This document shows positions 8,295 through 19,005 of a stretch of 64,000 nt of DNA, in pieces. Each line of letters opens with the position of its first letter. Position 1 is the first letter of the stretch. A program made the position numbers and the translations under genes. The notes under the pieces are model-generated. The model ran no database searches. It was not told the origin of the DNA and saw only the letters and a program-made list of their open reading frames with translations. Where the stretch lies: the NCBI RefSeq assembly GCF_001877035.1, contig NZ_CP015756.1, forward strand, positions 3,773,001-3,837,000. Reading direction: 5' to 3'. The stretch comes from Clostridium estertheticum subsp. estertheticum. GTDB taxonomy: Bacteria; Bacillota; Clostridia; Clostridiales; Clostridiaceae.

Positions 8295-10661
8295 TTATTT
8301 CCAAAAATGACAAATTTCTTCACTTACATGAATATTATTACTAATTATTTGATAATTATTCCATTCTTTTGGAAATAGTCTTCTATACCTTTGATTAAGA
8401 AATCTATCATCTATTAAAAGTACAGTTCCTCTATCCTCTTCTGTTCTAATCACTCTTCCTGCTGCTTGTAGTACCTTATTCATACCTGGGTACATATAAG
8501 AATATTCATACCCACAATTGCTTTTATTATTAAAGTAATCTTTAATAATTTCACGTTCAAAGCAAATCATAGGATGCCCTACCCCAATGATTATAACGCC
8601 AATCAATGCGTCACCTTTTAAATCAATTCCTTCTGAGAAAATACCACCTAAAACTCCAAACCCTAGAATATTATCTTTACTATCTCTATTAAAATCCTTA
8701 AGGAACTCTTCCCTAGCCTCTTCAGTCATTGCATTAACTTGAATACTAACTTTCACACTTGGATACATCTTCGAAAACCTATTAAAAACAACTTCCATAT
8801 ATTTATATGACGGAAAAAACACCATGTAATTTCCCTTTTTAGCTATTATAACAGAATATATATATTCTACTATTTTGGGGTAACTATTTTCTCTCCTATT
8901 ATATTTAGTAGAAATATCCTTAGCTATCATAACTTTAAGTTTGTTTTTATCAAATGGGGAATTTAGCGTTAAATTGTAATCCTCGCTTTGTCCACCTAAA
9001 ATTTCTTTAAAATATGATAGAGGAAGTAGTGTTGCTGAGAAATATATCACCGATCGCCCTCTTTTGGATGCTTCTCTTAGAAGCTTAGATGGATCTAGGC
9101 AAAATATTTTTAACACTACATCATCATCAAAACTTTCTACATAAGTTATATATTTATCATCGTATAGTTCAGCTATTCTTATAAAACTGAGTGAATTAAA
9201 ATATAACTCTAAAAAGTTATCATATATTTCAGATTTTTCATTTTTAGTTAGCCATATTTCTAATATCTTAGTAAGCCTTGTAAGAAGATTATACACTTCT
9301 ACGGGTTCAGATTCTTGTTTATAATACCCATCTTCATTGCACATTTTTTTCATGTTTAACATAAAAGAATTTAACTTACTTAATATTTTATACATTTGGT
9401 CATTTTTTCCTTTTATATCTTTTTTCAATTGTAGAAGTAACTTTTTATGAATTTGGGATGAAAACATCTCTCTTGCCCTATCTACTAGGTTGTGAGCTTC
9501 ATCAACCAATATAGTATAATCGCCCTTGTTATCAGTAAAGAATCTCTTTAAGTAGACCCTAGGGTCAAATACATAATTATAATCGCATATAACACAATCA
9601 GCCCATATTGTTAAATCTAATGAAAATTCAAAAGGACATACATTATGTTTATTCGAATACATCTCAATTATATCTCTACTAAACGTATTTTCATTCTTCA
9701 ATATATCAAAAATGGCATCATTAACCCTATCGAAATGTCCTTTTGCAAATTTACATTGTTCTGGATTACATGCACTGCCCTTACTAAAACATACTTTATC
9801 CTTTGCAGTTATTGTAATGGTCTTAAACTCAAGGCCTCTCTCCTTCATTTTATCAAATGCATCCTCTGCAACTTGTCTTGTTATAGTTTTTGCAGTTAAG
9901 TAAAAAATTTTTGAGGTATGCCCCTCTCCAATGGCCTTAATGCTTGGGAATAATGTAGATATAGTTTTACCTATTCCAGTGGGAGCTTGCACAAATATTT
10001 TTTTGCCTTCTACTATTGTTTTGTATACAGAAACTGCTAGTTCTCTTTGTCCCTCCCTATAACTATCAAAAGGAAACTTTAAATCTTTTATAGTCATGTC
10101 ACGCTTCATATTCCACTCATTTGTAATATTCGCCCATATAAAATAATTAGAAATAATTTCATCAAAGAACTCTTTGAGTTTATTAATTGAAAAAGCTTTA
10201 ATAAATCGCTTAGTTTTCTCACTACTTATTTCATAATATGTTAATTGAACATTAATAAGAGTAAGATCGTTTTGTATCCCATATATATATGCATAACACT
10301 TAGCTTGAGCCCAGTGGAGATTATTGTAGTCTTCTTTTATAAATTCTATATCTTTAGTAACTGTTTTAATTTCATCTATGGTGACTTTTCCATCTTTTAT
10401 AAGAATACCATCGGCTCGTCCATCAATTACAATAGTAATATCATTATGTATTGTTATATGTTTTAAACTTACCTCAGATAAATATTCCTCGGAAAGCAAG
10501 ACAGAATACTTTTCACTATTTTCTTTTTGAATCTTTTGATGTGCTTTGGTACCCTCTACAGCCCTGCTGCTTCCCATAAACCGCATATCCAAATCCCCAG
10601 CTCTTAGTACAAACTCTACTAAGTTACGCACAGATATTTTTATGTCTCTACTTTTATCCAC
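8295..10661 (-). CDS. DinG/XPD-type DNA helicase with nuclease-like N-terminal domain
   Basis: 788 residues. Residues 1-170 look like a RecB/Cas4-type PD-(D/E)xK domain with its key residues present: GTKAHQ, VIDGRADG, IDEIKTV and the QAKCYAYIYG helix. The helicase follows: Walker A APTGIGKT (about 225), four spaced cysteines (CFSKGSACNPEQC and a later CPFEF) of the XPD/DinG iron-sulphur cluster, DEAH box VDEAHNL, and motif VI QAAGRVIRTEEDRG. It should be a 5'-3' iron-sulphur DNA helicase for repair. The start is a GTG at 10661 behind AGAAGG. Repeat C1 lies between it and the upstream ABC-F gene. Whether the N-terminal domain cuts DNA is unknown. Confidence 0.9.
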   Translation of the reverse strand: MDKSRDIKISVRNLVEFVLRAGDLDMRFMGSSRAVEGTKAHQKIQKENSEKYSVLLSEEYLSEVSLKHITIHNDITIVIDGRADGILIKDGKVTIDEIKTVTKDIEFIKEDYNNLHWAQAKCYAYIYGIQNDLTLINVQLTYYEISSEKTKRFIKAFSINKLKEFFDEIISNYFIWANITNEWNMKRDMTIKDLKFPFDSYREGQRELAVSVYKTIVEGKKIFVQAPTGIGKTISTLFPSIKAIGEGHTSKIFYLTAKTITRQVAEDAFDKMKERGLEFKTITITAKDKVCFSKGSACNPEQCKFAKGHFDRVNDAIFDILKNENTFSRDIIEMYSNKHNVCPFEFSLDLTIWADCVICDYNYVFDPRVYLKRFFTDNKGDYTILVDEAHNLVDRAREMFSSQIHKKLLLQLKKDIKGKNDQMYKILSKLNSFMLNMKKMCNEDGYYKQESEPVEVYNLLTRLTKILEIWLTKNEKSEIYDNFLELYFNSLSFIRIAELYDDKYITYVESFDDDVVLKIFCLDPSKLLREASKRGRSVIYFSATLLPLSYFKEILGGQSEDYNLTLNSPFDKNKLKVMIAKDISTKYNRRENSYPKIVEYIYSVIIAKKGNYMVFFPSYKYMEVVFNRFSKMYPSVKVSIQVNAMTEEAREEFLKDFNRDSKDNILGFGVLGGIFSEGIDLKGDALIGVIIIGVGHPMICFEREIIKDYFNNKSNCGYEYSYMYPGMNKVLQAAGRVIRTEEDRGTVLLIDDRFLNQRYRRLFPKEWNNYQIISNNIHVSEEICHFWK

Positions 10662-10680
10662 AGGTTATACCTTCTTTATT

Positions 10681-10778
10681 ATTTTAGCGACATTTCAGAA
10701 GGTAAATCTCACCCTTCTACAAGTGTGAGATTTACCTTCTGAAGTCATTAATATTCAACTCCGAAAGAGATGATTTAA
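10681..10778 (-). repeat. Palindromic repeat family C, copy 1
   Basis: On the minus strand the element starts ttaaatcatctc, runs through cggagttgaatatta and gacttcagaagg, forms a 20-base-pair hairpin (arms at 10692-10712 and 10724-10745) and ends ccttctgaaatgtcg. The same start and end occur in copy 2 at 27942-28077. The stop codon of the upstream ABC-F gene lies in its first bases. Confidence 0.75.
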
Positions 10779-12721
10779 CTATTTTTCTGAGATTCTATTT
10801 TTTCTACTAATTCATTTAAATATGTCCAACGCTTCATTAAATATTCAGTCTCTACTTTAATAGTTTTTTGAAGCTTAACTAGTTCTTCCAAATATTCAAA
10901 GTCACTACTACCAGCGTTAATTTTTTTATTAACATCTACAAGTTCTGATTCCTTCTGCTCAATTGCAGCGTCTATTTCATCAAATTCTTTTTTTTCTTTA
11001 AACGTAAACTTCAAAGGCTTATCATTTTTAATGTCTTGATTATCATCCATAGCAACTTCTTTATTATCAAGCTCCTTTTTTTCTTCTATATTCACCTCAT
11101 TATTACCTTCTAGCACCTCGGGATTTTTTTCTATATATTCTTGATAATCAGTATAGTTTCCAACAAATTGTACTATTTTTGCATTGCCCTCAAAACTAAA
11201 TATTTTATCAGATACTCTGTCTAAAAAGTATCTATCATGTGATACAGTTATAACAACACCATTAAATCCGTCTAAATAATCTTCGAGTACCGCTAGTGTT
11301 TGAATATCAAAGTCATTAGTTGGCTCGTCTAAAAATAATACATTTGGAGCTTCCATAAGAATTCTTAATAAATACAACCTTCGTTTTTCTCCACCTGATA
11401 AGCTAGAAATAAAGGAATGTTTCGTATTTTTATCAAATAAAAATCTCTCAAGCATTTGCGATGCTGTAATCTTTTCTCCACTACCTGTAGATATGTATTC
11501 TGCACCTTCTCTTATGTATTCAATTGCACGAAGTTTTTCATTCATCTCACCATTTTCCTGATGGAAAAATCCAATTTTCACTGTTTCGCCCCATTCAACG
11601 AGCCCTGCATCTTGTTTTAGTACTCCACTTAAAATATTCATTAGAGTAGATTTCCCCATTCCATTAGGCCCTATAATTCCAACCTTATCTCTCCTTGTGA
11701 ATATATGACTAAAATCTTCAATTAATTTTTTTTCACCAAATGCCTTATATATATGTTCAACATTCATAATTTTTTTACCAAGCCTTGTAGATGCCGAAGA
11801 TAGTTCTAAGTTGTCACTTGAAGTATCTACTTTTCCATCTTTGAGTTCATCAAAACGGTCAATCCTAGCCTTTTGCTTTGTGCTTCTAGCTTTTGCTCCA
11901 CGTCTTATCCACGCTAGTTCCTTTTTAAACAAACTCTGCCTTTTTCTCTCTAGTGTATCCACTAAAGCCATTCTCTCAACTTTCTTTTCTAAGTATACAG
12001 AATAATTACCATCGTAACTATATAAATTACCCTTGTCTAGTTCAAGAATTTTATTTGTTATTCTATCTAAAAAATACCTATCATGAGTAATCATAAGTAG
12101 AGCACCTTTTCTTTTGTTTAAAAATTTCTCTAACCAATCAATTATTTTATTATCCATATGATTTGTAGGCTCATCTAAGATGAGTAGATCTGATGGAGTA
12201 ATAAGTGCACTACATAAAGCTACTCTCTTTCTTTGCCCACCTGAAAGTTCACCTATACGTTGCTTAAAATCAGTTATCCCGAGCTTTGTTAAAATAATTT
12301 TAGCATCATCTTGCACTTGCCATCCATTACATGCATCCATTTTATCATTTAGCCTCATTAATGCATTTAGAGTAGATTCACTTTCTGGATTCTCTTGTAA
12401 TTTTTCTAAAACTACCTCATATTCCCTTATGACTTTCATAACATCAGTATCACTCTTGAAAATCTGCTCAAGTACTGTAGCTTCTGAATCAAACTCAGGA
12501 TTTTGAGATAAATACTCTATATTAACCCTATTGCCCTTTATAATTCTGCCCCCATCTGGGACTTCATAGCCAGCTATTATTTTTAAAAAAGTTGATTTTC
12601 CAGTACCATTAACACCTATTAATCCCATTTTATCTCCATCACTTATACCTAGTGATACTTTATCAATGAGTATTCTCTCACTATAACTTTTACTCACTTC
12701 TTCTATTGTTAACAAATTCAT
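10775..12721 (-). CDS. ABC-F family ATPase with C-terminal coiled coil (Uup-like)
   Basis: 648 residues from the ATG at 12721 (AAGGATGG site upstream). Two ABC ATPase domains: Walker A GVNGTGKST and GPNGMGKST, signature LSGGQRKR and LSGGEKRR, Walker B LLILDEPTNHMD and VLFLDEPTNDFD. They are joined by a basic, arginine-rich linker (RRGAKARSTKQKARID), the ABC-F hallmark. There are no membrane segments. An acidic-to-charged C-terminal coiled coil (about 575-648) matches the Uup subgroup. Such proteins bind the ribosome E site or act on branched DNA. It is not in an obvious operon; the stop codon overlaps repeat C1. Confidence 0.92.
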   Translation of the reverse strand: MNLLTIEEVSKSYSERILIDKVSLGISDGDKMGLIGVNGTGKSTFLKIIAGYEVPDGGRIIKGNRVNIEYLSQNPEFDSEATVLEQIFKSDTDVMKVIREYEVVLEKLQENPESESTLNALMRLNDKMDACNGWQVQDDAKIILTKLGITDFKQRIGELSGGQRKRVALCSALITPSDLLILDEPTNHMDNKIIDWLEKFLNKRKGALLMITHDRYFLDRITNKILELDKGNLYSYDGNYSVYLEKKVERMALVDTLERKRQSLFKKELAWIRRGAKARSTKQKARIDRFDELKDGKVDTSSDNLELSSASTRLGKKIMNVEHIYKAFGEKKLIEDFSHIFTRRDKVGIIGPNGMGKSTLMNILSGVLKQDAGLVEWGETVKIGFFHQENGEMNEKLRAIEYIREGAEYISTGSGEKITASQMLERFLFDKNTKHSFISSLSGGEKRRLYLLRILMEAPNVLFLDEPTNDFDIQTLAVLEDYLDGFNGVVITVSHDRYFLDRVSDKIFSFEGNAKIVQFVGNYTDYQEYIEKNPEVLEGNNEVNIEEKKELDNKEVAMDDNQDIKNDKPLKFTFKEKKEFDEIDAAIEQKESELVDVNKKINAGSSDFEYLEELVKLQKTIKVETEYLMKRWTYLNELVEKIESQKNS

Positions 12722-12863
12722 ATATGTACCATCCTTTTCATGGCATAACACCATGCTTTAATTATAACTAAATAAATAGCTAAGGTATAGTGGAAATTTT
12801 TTTAAAAATTATTCCTCTATCCAAAGATATAAATTGTTTGTGTATTCTTAGTCCCTATCATTA

Positions 12864-12890
12864 AAAAAGTCGCCTTGCGGCGACACCTTA
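12864..12890 (-). terminator. Intrinsic terminator after zapA
   Basis: On the minus strand GTCGCC and GGCGAC flank a short loop and are followed by TTTTTT. Its GC-rich stem stands out in AT-rich surroundings. Confidence 0.92.
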
Positions 12891-12910
12891 AACATAATCT
12901 TAAATAAAAT

Positions 12911-13510
12911 TTATTTTTTACGTGTAACTAAAAGAGGATTGTTTATTTTCTTTTGTTTAGCCAAACTAATTTGATATTCTATCAACTTGTTTTGAGAATC
13001 AATTATCTTATACTTATAAGACTGAAGCTTAAATTTCATTTCTTTATTTTCTGTTTTAATGCTTCTATTTTCTTCACTAGAAATTTTATTGATCTCTTTC
13101 ATACCTTCTAATTGATGTTGCATATCTATATTTTCCTGCTCTAGGGTTTTTACATATTCAGTTTTTTCTATATGTTTACATTTATTAAGCAATTCCTGAT
13201 TGTAATCTTCCATATGGCTTAACTGTTTTTTTAAATCTTCCAACTTAACTGTCAATTCCTTATCATGTTTATCTAATTCTTCACCCTTAGCTGATAGTTC
13301 CTTGCAAAGTGAATTGCTTTTAAACATATCATCACCTAAATTTAAAGCCGTTAAAATTGCTGCAGAAGAGGTACTAAGTTTTTCATTATTTCCCATTATA
13401 TTCTTTATCTTTTTATCAACATAACTGGCTACCATATGTAAATATTCTTCTCTTTCATCACCCTTTAAATTATATTCAATACCATTTATTTTTATTGTTA
13501 CAACGTTCAT
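12911..13510 (-). CDS. zapA: Cell division protein ZapA with long coiled coil
   Basis: 199 residues. The first 90 match ZapA: VTIKINGIEYNLKGDEREEYL, then a helix with VASYVDKKI and the AAILTALNLGDD motif. ZapA binds FtsZ and stabilises the division ring. From about residue 75 to 185 the protein is nearly all charged heptads, a coiled coil much longer than in the short ZapA of Bacillus (about 85 residues) but usual in clostridia. The ATG has an AGAGGGTG site. It lies upstream of no co-directional gene; a GC-rich terminator follows. Confidence 0.93.
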   Translation of the reverse strand: MNVVTIKINGIEYNLKGDEREEYLHMVASYVDKKIKNIMGNNEKLSTSSAAILTALNLGDDMFKSNSLCKELSAKGEELDKHDKELTVKLEDLKKQLSHMEDYNQELLNKCKHIEKTEYVKTLEQENIDMQHQLEGMKEINKISSEENRSIKTENKEMKFKLQSYKYKIIDSQNKLIEYQISLAKQKKINNPLLVTRKK

Positions 13511-13647
13511 CTAAAACACCCTCTTAGACAGATTAGTTAATCCCATTGTACCACAATATAACTTTTAATAAAACCAATATTTTGAAATTAATCATACAAA
13601 TCAAACAATTAATAACTTAGTATACTTAATAAGAAATATGCATTACA

Positions 13648-13683
13648 TAATTAAAACTCCCTTACTTTAAGGGAGTTTTAATT
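13648..13683 (-). terminator. Intrinsic terminator after pheT
   Basis: aaaactccctta and taagggagtttt pair around a short loop, with TTTTAATT following on the minus strand. Confidence 0.92.
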
Positions 13684-13688
13684 ATTTG

Positions 13689-16070
13689 CTATTCTCTAAG
13701 TTCTGCACCAACTTTATTTTCTAAAGTTCTTAATATTTTCTCATGTACTTTATTTACCTCATCGTCAGTTAATGTCTTATCTGCCCTTCTGTAAACTATA
13801 GCATAGGCTATACTTTTTTTACCCTCTGCTATCTGCTTACCCTTATATACATCAAATAACTTAACACTTTCTAAAATATTACCACCTTGCTTTACAATTA
13901 CATCCTCAATGTCTTGAACTAAAACTTCATCATCAACTAAAAGAGCAATATCTCTTGTAACAGCAGGAAATTTTGGAAGTGATTTATACTTATTATTTAA
14001 ATCTGTATGTTTATATAATATATCCAAGTTTAATTCTGCGACATAACATCTTGGTAACACCTCATAGTTCTCTGAAACACTCGGATGAATTTCTCCAACC
14101 ACGCCTACAAATTCTCTCTTCACATACAAATTTGATGTTTTTCCTGGATGATAAGTATGATTTTCACTTTCCCTTTTATATGATGCATTTTTTATTCCCA
14201 AATTATCCAATACATTTTCAACGACACCCTTTAAATCCAAATAATCAACATTTCCATACATTCCTATTGTTAATATATTTCTTTCCTCTGGGAGCTTATC
14301 TAAATCAGCACTAGGTATATAAACCTTACCTATCTCAAACAACCTAACTTCTTCATTATTTCTTGAATAATTTCTTGATAAGCAGTCCATCATAGATGCT
14401 ATAGTCGTAGTTCTCATTATGCTATAATCTTCACCTAGTGGATTCTTTATAGTAACTACCTTCCTTAATTCACTCTCTTCTGGTACTAAAAGCTTATCAA
14501 ATATTTTAGGACTTACGAAAGAATAACTTATTGATTGATTAAGTGAACTTGCAGTTAAAGAAAGAACTACTCTATCTTCTAACTTTTGCTTCTCACTTTT
14601 CCCACTTTTTGAAGTTTCGCAATTAGGTAATGTAGATGGTATATTATCGTAACCATATATTCTAGCTATTTCTTCTGCAATGTCCTCTCTAATGTTAATA
14701 TCAGATCTATGTGTTGGCGCCTGTACAATTAAAAAATTACCTATTATCTCAGTAGTAAGTTCTAATCTATCGAGATATGATTTCATATCATATTTAGATA
14801 TATTTGTTCCGAGGAAAGTATTAATCCAATTTATATCCACTTCTAAAGTATGAGATTTAATTATTTTAGGATATACATCTATGCACCCCTGCATTATTTC
14901 ACCAGCACCTAATTCTTCTACTAAATGACAAGCCCTATTAATTGCCATTTCAGCCATATTAGGATCCAAATCTTTTTCAAATTTTGAAGATGCATCAGTT
15001 CTTAACAATAATTTTTTCGATGCAAGTCTTATATTAACTCCATCAAAATTTGCACCCTCAAATATTACACTTGTGGTGTCTTCTTTAATTTCTGAATTAA
15101 GACCTCCCATTATACCTGCAAGTCCTATAGTTCTATCTCCATCTTTTATGGTTAATATACTGTCATCTAACTCTCTTTCTTTTTCATCCAATGTTATAAA
15201 TTTTTCACCATTACTCGCTCTTTCGATGGCTATGTTATTAGTAGTAATTTGCCTAGCGTCAAATGCATGCATAGGTTGACCAAGCTCAACCATAACAAAG
15301 TTTGTAATATCTACTATGTTATTAATAGGTCTGATTTCAGCTTCTATAAGTCTTTCTTGCATCCACTGCGGTGATGGCTCAATTTTTACATTTTTTATAC
15401 CCTTTAACATATATCTTTTGCATAACTCATCTTTAACTTCTACCTTATAGATATCCTCTACATTCTCCCCTGCAGTAGCTTTATAATCAAGAGCTGGCTT
15501 TCTATATTCTGTGCCTAATGTTGCGGCCGTCTCTCTAGCTATTCCTATAATACTAAGACAATCTGCTCTATTAGAAGTTATCTCAAAATCTATTAGAACG
15601 CTTTGAAGATTTAATACTTCTTTTATATCTTTACCAAGTGGTGTATCCTTTGGTAGTATCATTAACCCCTCTACAGGTTCATCCACAGCTATTCCAAGTT
15701 CTTCCTCAGAACAGAACATACCATTGGATAATATACCACGAAGTTTGCCTTTCTTTATTTTTGCTCCTCCATGTAGCGTTGATTGATGAAGTGCTACCGG
15801 TACAATATCATTTTCTTTCATATTGGTAGCTGCTGTAACAATTTGTGTTGGTGCACTAAGTCCTATATCTACCTGACATACAACTAATTTATCAGCATCT
15901 GGATGACTCACAATTTCTATTATTTTTCCTGTAACAACATTTTGAATTTCAGCACCCGAAATAATAACTTCCTCAACTTTTGAACCAGACAAAGTTAATT
16001 TGTCACCGAGCTCCTGTGGTGAAATATCTATATCGACATAATCTTTAAGCCATTTAACTGGAACTTTCAT
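13689..16070 (-). CDS. pheT: Phenylalanine--tRNA ligase beta subunit
   Basis: 793 residues from the ATG at 16070, which has AGGAGG 8 bases upstream. In order: the N-terminal start [13 protein letters not shown]; a tRNA-binding OB domain (about 40-155, [14 protein letters not shown]); B3/B4 editing domain; B5 domain (TSNRADCLS region precedes); a catalytic-like core that contacts PheS; and a C-terminal ferredoxin-fold anticodon-binding domain ([16 protein letters not shown]). Full length for the bacterial beta subunit. It is second in the pheST operon, 89 bases after pheS, and so under T-box control. Confidence 0.98.
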   Translation of the reverse strand: MKVPVKWLKDYVDIDISPQELGDKLTLSGSKVEEVIISGAEIQNVVTGKIIEIVSHPDADKLVVCQVDIGLSAPTQIVTAATNMKENDIVPVALHQSTLHGGAKIKKGKLRGILSNGMFCSEEELGIAVDEPVEGLMILPKDTPLGKDIKEVLNLQSVLIDFEITSNRADCLSIIGIARETAATLGTEYRKPALDYKATAGENVEDIYKVEVKDELCKRYMLKGIKNVKIEPSPQWMQERLIEAEIRPINNIVDITNFVMVELGQPMHAFDARQITTNNIAIERASNGEKFITLDEKERELDDSILTIKDGDRTIGLAGIMGGLNSEIKEDTTSVIFEGANFDGVNIRLASKKLLLRTDASSKFEKDLDPNMAEMAINRACHLVEELGAGEIMQGCIDVYPKIIKSHTLEVDINWINTFLGTNISKYDMKSYLDRLELTTEIIGNFLIVQAPTHRSDINIREDIAEEIARIYGYDNIPSTLPNCETSKSGKSEKQKLEDRVVLSLTASSLNQSISYSFVSPKIFDKLLVPEESELRKVVTIKNPLGEDYSIMRTTTIASMMDCLSRNYSRNNEEVRLFEIGKVYIPSADLDKLPEERNILTIGMYGNVDYLDLKGVVENVLDNLGIKNASYKRESENHTYHPGKTSNLYVKREFVGVVGEIHPSVSENYEVLPRCYVAELNLDILYKHTDLNNKYKSLPKFPAVTRDIALLVDDEVLVQDIEDVIVKQGGNILESVKLFDVYKGKQIAEGKKSIAYAIVYRRADKTLTDDEVNKVHEKILRTLENKVGAELRE

Positions 16071-16159
16071 AATATATCCTCCTAGCATTTGTGTTAGTAC
16101 AAAACAAGTATTAATTGTTTCGCCCCTTGTAACTATATAATTACCAAATAATTATTAAT

Positions 16160-17179
16160 TTAGAATTGTTTTAAAAATTTCATATCACTTTCATAAAGTG
16201 CGCGAATATCGTCTATTCCGTAATTAAGCATTGTAATTCTATCAAGCCCAAATCCAAAAGCAAAACCACTATAAACTTCTGGATCAATTCCACAATTTCT
16301 TAAAACATCTGGATGAACCATTCCACAACCCAAAAGTTCTATCCAACCGCTTCCACTACAAACCTTGCATCCTTTACCCTTGCACACAAAACAAGTAGCA
16401 TCCATCTCAGCTGAAGGCTCTGTAAATGGAAAGTGATGTGGTCTAAACTTTGTTTCCATCTTATCTCCAAACATCTTTTGCGTAAATAATTCTAACGTTC
16501 CCTTTAAATCAGCAAATGTAATTCCCTTATCTACTACTAATCCTTCAATTTGATAAAAAATTGGCGAATGAGTAGCATCTGCTGCATCTGACCTGTAAAC
16601 TTTACCTGGTGAAATCATTTTTATAGGTGGTTTCTGCAATTCCATAGTTCTTATTTGTACTGGTGATGTTTGAGTTCTTAAAACCACACTATCATTTATG
16701 TAAAAAGTATCTTGCTCTCCCCTTGCAGGGTGGTTTTTAGGTATATTTAATGCTTCAAAATTATAGTAATCTGTTTCTACCTCAGGACCCTCTTCTATTA
16801 CAAATCCCATAGATAAAAATATGTCATTAATTTTTTCAAGTGTTAGCTCAAGTGGATGTCTTTTACCTATTGTTTGTTTTTTTCCTGGCATAGATATATC
16901 TATAACTTCACTTTTTAGCTTTAATTCGTTTTCTGCTTGCTTTAATTTGTCTGAGGCTTTAGTTATAATTGATTCAATATCCTCACGAACCTGATTTGCT
17001 AGTTTCCCAATGACTGGTCTTTCTTCATTTGATAGCTTACCCATACCCCTTAATATTTGCGTAAGTTCACCCTTTTTCCCTAAATACTTAACCCTAACAT
17101 TTTCTAATTCTGTTTTAATATCTGCTCCTTTTAATTCTTCTAAAACTGCAGCTTTTATCATTTCCAACTTTTCTTTCAT
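16160..17179 (-). CDS. pheS: Phenylalanine--tRNA ligase alpha subunit
   Basis: 339 residues from the ATG at 17179 behind GAAGGGAG. An N-terminal coiled coil (1-85) binds tRNA. The class II catalytic core follows: motif 1 region (GKRHPLEL, about 115), motif 2 ([22 protein letters not shown]), and motif 3 ([14 protein letters not shown]). It contains four cysteines in a [12 protein letters not shown] run, a zinc-ribbon-like insertion found in many Firmicute PheS proteins. It pairs with PheT as an alpha2-beta2 enzyme. Expression is set by the T-box leader upstream. Confidence 0.98.
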   Translation of the reverse strand: MKEKLEMIKAAVLEELKGADIKTELENVRVKYLGKKGELTQILRGMGKLSNEERPVIGKLANQVREDIESIITKASDKLKQAENELKLKSEVIDISMPGKKQTIGKRHPLELTLEKINDIFLSMGFVIEEGPEVETDYYNFEALNIPKNHPARGEQDTFYINDSVVLRTQTSPVQIRTMELQKPPIKMISPGKVYRSDAADATHSPIFYQIEGLVVDKGITFADLKGTLELFTQKMFGDKMETKFRPHHFPFTEPSAEMDATCFVCKGKGCKVCSGSGWIELLGCGMVHPDVLRNCGIDPEVYSGFAFGFGLDRITMLNYGIDDIRALYESDMKFLKQF

Positions 17180-17230
17180 AATGAAAACTCCCTTCATATT
17201 TGTGTAATATATTTACATTTTTTTATAAAA

Positions 17231-17487
17231 CAAAAAAAACCATCCCCAATAAAGGGACGGAATATCCGCGTTACCACCCTAATTGACTAATAAATAGTCC
17301 TCTTAGATAAATTTATCGGTTCTACCCGCTAGCAGTTACTTTATTTCACTGTTAGAACTCCAGAGTGAACTTCAATATAAAAATTATTTTCGAAGCTCTC
17401 AATCTAAGGCTTCTTATCCCTGTAAACATTTTTATATTTACTATCTCCATCACAGTTTATTATTCTTCGTTAATTTATGAAAGTATA
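17231..17487 (-). promoter_or_regulatory. T-box leader of pheST (specifier UUC)
   Basis: On the minus strand the leader holds the conserved T-box AGGGTGGTAACGCGGAT (17280-17264), followed by a terminator hairpin ccgtccc/gggatgg and a T run (17260-17233). Stem I can be read: TTGAAG-TTC-ACTCTGGAG places UUC, a Phe codon, at 17369-17367. Uncharged tRNA-Phe would bind here and prevent termination. A matching layout (TTGAAG-GTT-GCTTTGGAG) is found before valS, which supports the reading. Confidence 0.95.
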
Positions 17488-17493
17488 CAAAAC

Positions 17494-17522
17494 ATTATAA
17501 CCATAACTACATAAAATTTCAA
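17494..17522 (-). promoter_or_regulatory. pheST promoter
   Basis: TTGAAA (17522-17517) and TATAAT (17499-17494) are 17 bases apart on the minus strand, placing the start of transcription near 17487, at the head of the T-box leader. Confidence 0.8.
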
Positions 17523-17536
17523 CTATGAATTTATAA

Positions 17537-18322
17537 CTATATAATATTTTTTTGTCTTACAACTTCATACATCATAATCGATGATGCTACTGCTACATTT
17601 AATGATTCTGCACCACCAGGCATAGGAATTTTAATTTTCAAATCACATATCTCATAAACTTCATCACTAATTCCATTTCCTTCATTTCCAACTGATATAA
17701 TAATTTTGCCTTTTAAGTCTATATCATAAAAGTTTTTATCAGTATCGAGTGAACTAGTTACTAATTTAAATCCACTCTTTTTAAGTTTTTTAACTAGTGA
17801 TAAATCATTATCATAAATAATAGGTATTTTAAAAATAGAACCCATTGTAGCCCTTAATGTTTTCTCATTATAAATATCCACAGTTCCCTTTGTAAGTATA
17901 ACTCCCAGGGCCCCTGCAGCATGGGCAGTTCTAATTATAGTTCCCATATTTCCTGGATCTTGAATCCTATCTGCTAACATATAAAATCCATTGTCATACT
18001 TGATTTCTACAGGTTTATTTCTAACCGATGCAATAATCCCTTGTGGATTATCTGTATCGCAAATATTTTTAAATAAACTATCACTAACACCATAAACTTT
18101 AGTATTTACCTGCAGCTTATTTTTCATACTGGAGTTCTCAAATTTAACCTCGCCTCTAGCACTTATAAATATATGTACCACTTCAAACCCTGAGTCCAGA
18201 GCCTCTTCTACAAATCTAAAACCCTCAACTAAAAACATATTACTACTTACTCTATACCTTTTTTCCTTTAATTTCCTAATATCTTTAATCAATAAATTAT
18301 CCTTACTCTGAATATATTCCAA
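17537..18322 (-). CDS. TrmH/SpoU-family RNA methyltransferase
   Basis: 261 residues. An N-terminal substrate-binding domain (KDIRKLKEKRYR...FLVEGFRFVEEAL) is followed by a SPOUT methyltransferase with its three motifs: ADRIQDPGNMGTIIRTA (motif 1), IISVGNEGNGISDEV (motif 2) and IPMPGGAESLNVAVA (motif 3). It 2'-O-methylates rRNA or tRNA; it is close to YsgA and RlmB-type 23S rRNA enzymes, but the target cannot be read from sequence. The start codon is TTG at 18322, with an AAGGGG site 8 bases upstream. It follows ktrA by 12 bases, so it probably shares the ktr transcript. Confidence 0.93.
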   Translation of the reverse strand: MEYIQSKDNLLIKDIRKLKEKRYRVSSNMFLVEGFRFVEEALDSGFEVVHIFISARGEVKFENSSMKNKLQVNTKVYGVSDSLFKNICDTDNPQGIIASVRNKPVEIKYDNGFYMLADRIQDPGNMGTIIRTAHAAGALGVILTKGTVDIYNEKTLRATMGSIFKIPIIYDNDLSLVKKLKKSGFKLVTSSLDTDKNFYDIDLKGKIIISVGNEGNGISDEVYEICDLKIKIPMPGGAESLNVAVASSIMMYEVVRQKNII

Positions 18323-18334
18323 ACGAAGTACCCC

Positions 18335-18994
18335 TTATTTAACTAAATTTTCTAATGCATTTAATTCTTCAATGCTACCTATAGCCACAATAATATCTCC
18401 AGGTTCAATAATATTATCGGCTGATAGAGAAACATCAACATCATTATTTCTTTTTATAGCCATTACATTTATTCCATATTTAGCTCTTATATTTAATTCT
18501 CTAAGTGTCTTGTTATGCCATTCTATCGGACTCACAACCTCAGCAATACTATAATCAGGCGATAATTCTATATAATCTAATATATTTGATGACACTAAAT
18601 TATGAGCAACACGTTCACCCATATCTCGCTCTGGGAAAACAACTCTATCTGCACCTATTTTATATAATACTTTAGCATGTAATGCATTTGTTGCCTTTGT
18701 AATTACATATTTTACTCCCAATTCTTTAGCCAATACTGTTGCCAAAATACTAGATTGAATATTATCACCTATACCAATAACCGCACAATCGAAATTACGA
18801 ATACCAAGGGCTCTCAAACTATTTTCATCATTTGCATCAACTTGAACTGAATGAGTAACTGAATCTGAAATATTTTGAACTACCTCCTCATCAGAATCAA
18901 CTGCTAAAACATCGTTTCCCAAAGCATATAATGTTTCAGCAACTGCTGTTCCAAATCTTCCAAGTCCTATAACAATAAACTGTTTTTTATTCAT
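18335..18994 (-). CDS. Potassium uptake regulatory subunit (KtrA/TrkA type)
   Basis: 219 residues from the ATG at 18994, behind TAGGAG; an in-frame GTG at 19003 overlaps that site. Residues 1-135 are an RCK_N Rossmann domain (GLGRFGTAVAETLYALG, then the acidic DSDE that binds the ribose). Residues 140-219 are an RCK_C domain, the usual site of cyclic-di-AMP binding. It gates the membrane subunit encoded just upstream. The two genes are adjacent, and the TrmH-type gene follows. Confidence 0.93.
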   Translation of the reverse strand: MNKKQFIVIGLGRFGTAVAETLYALGNDVLAVDSDEEVVQNISDSVTHSVQVDANDENSLRALGIRNFDCAVIGIGDNIQSSILATVLAKELGVKYVITKATNALHAKVLYKIGADRVVFPERDMGERVAHNLVSSNILDYIELSPDYSIAEVVSPIEWHNKTLRELNIRAKYGINVMAIKRNNDVDVSLSADNIIEPGDIIVAIGSIEELNALENLVK

Positions 18995-19005
18995 TACTTC
19001 CACTC

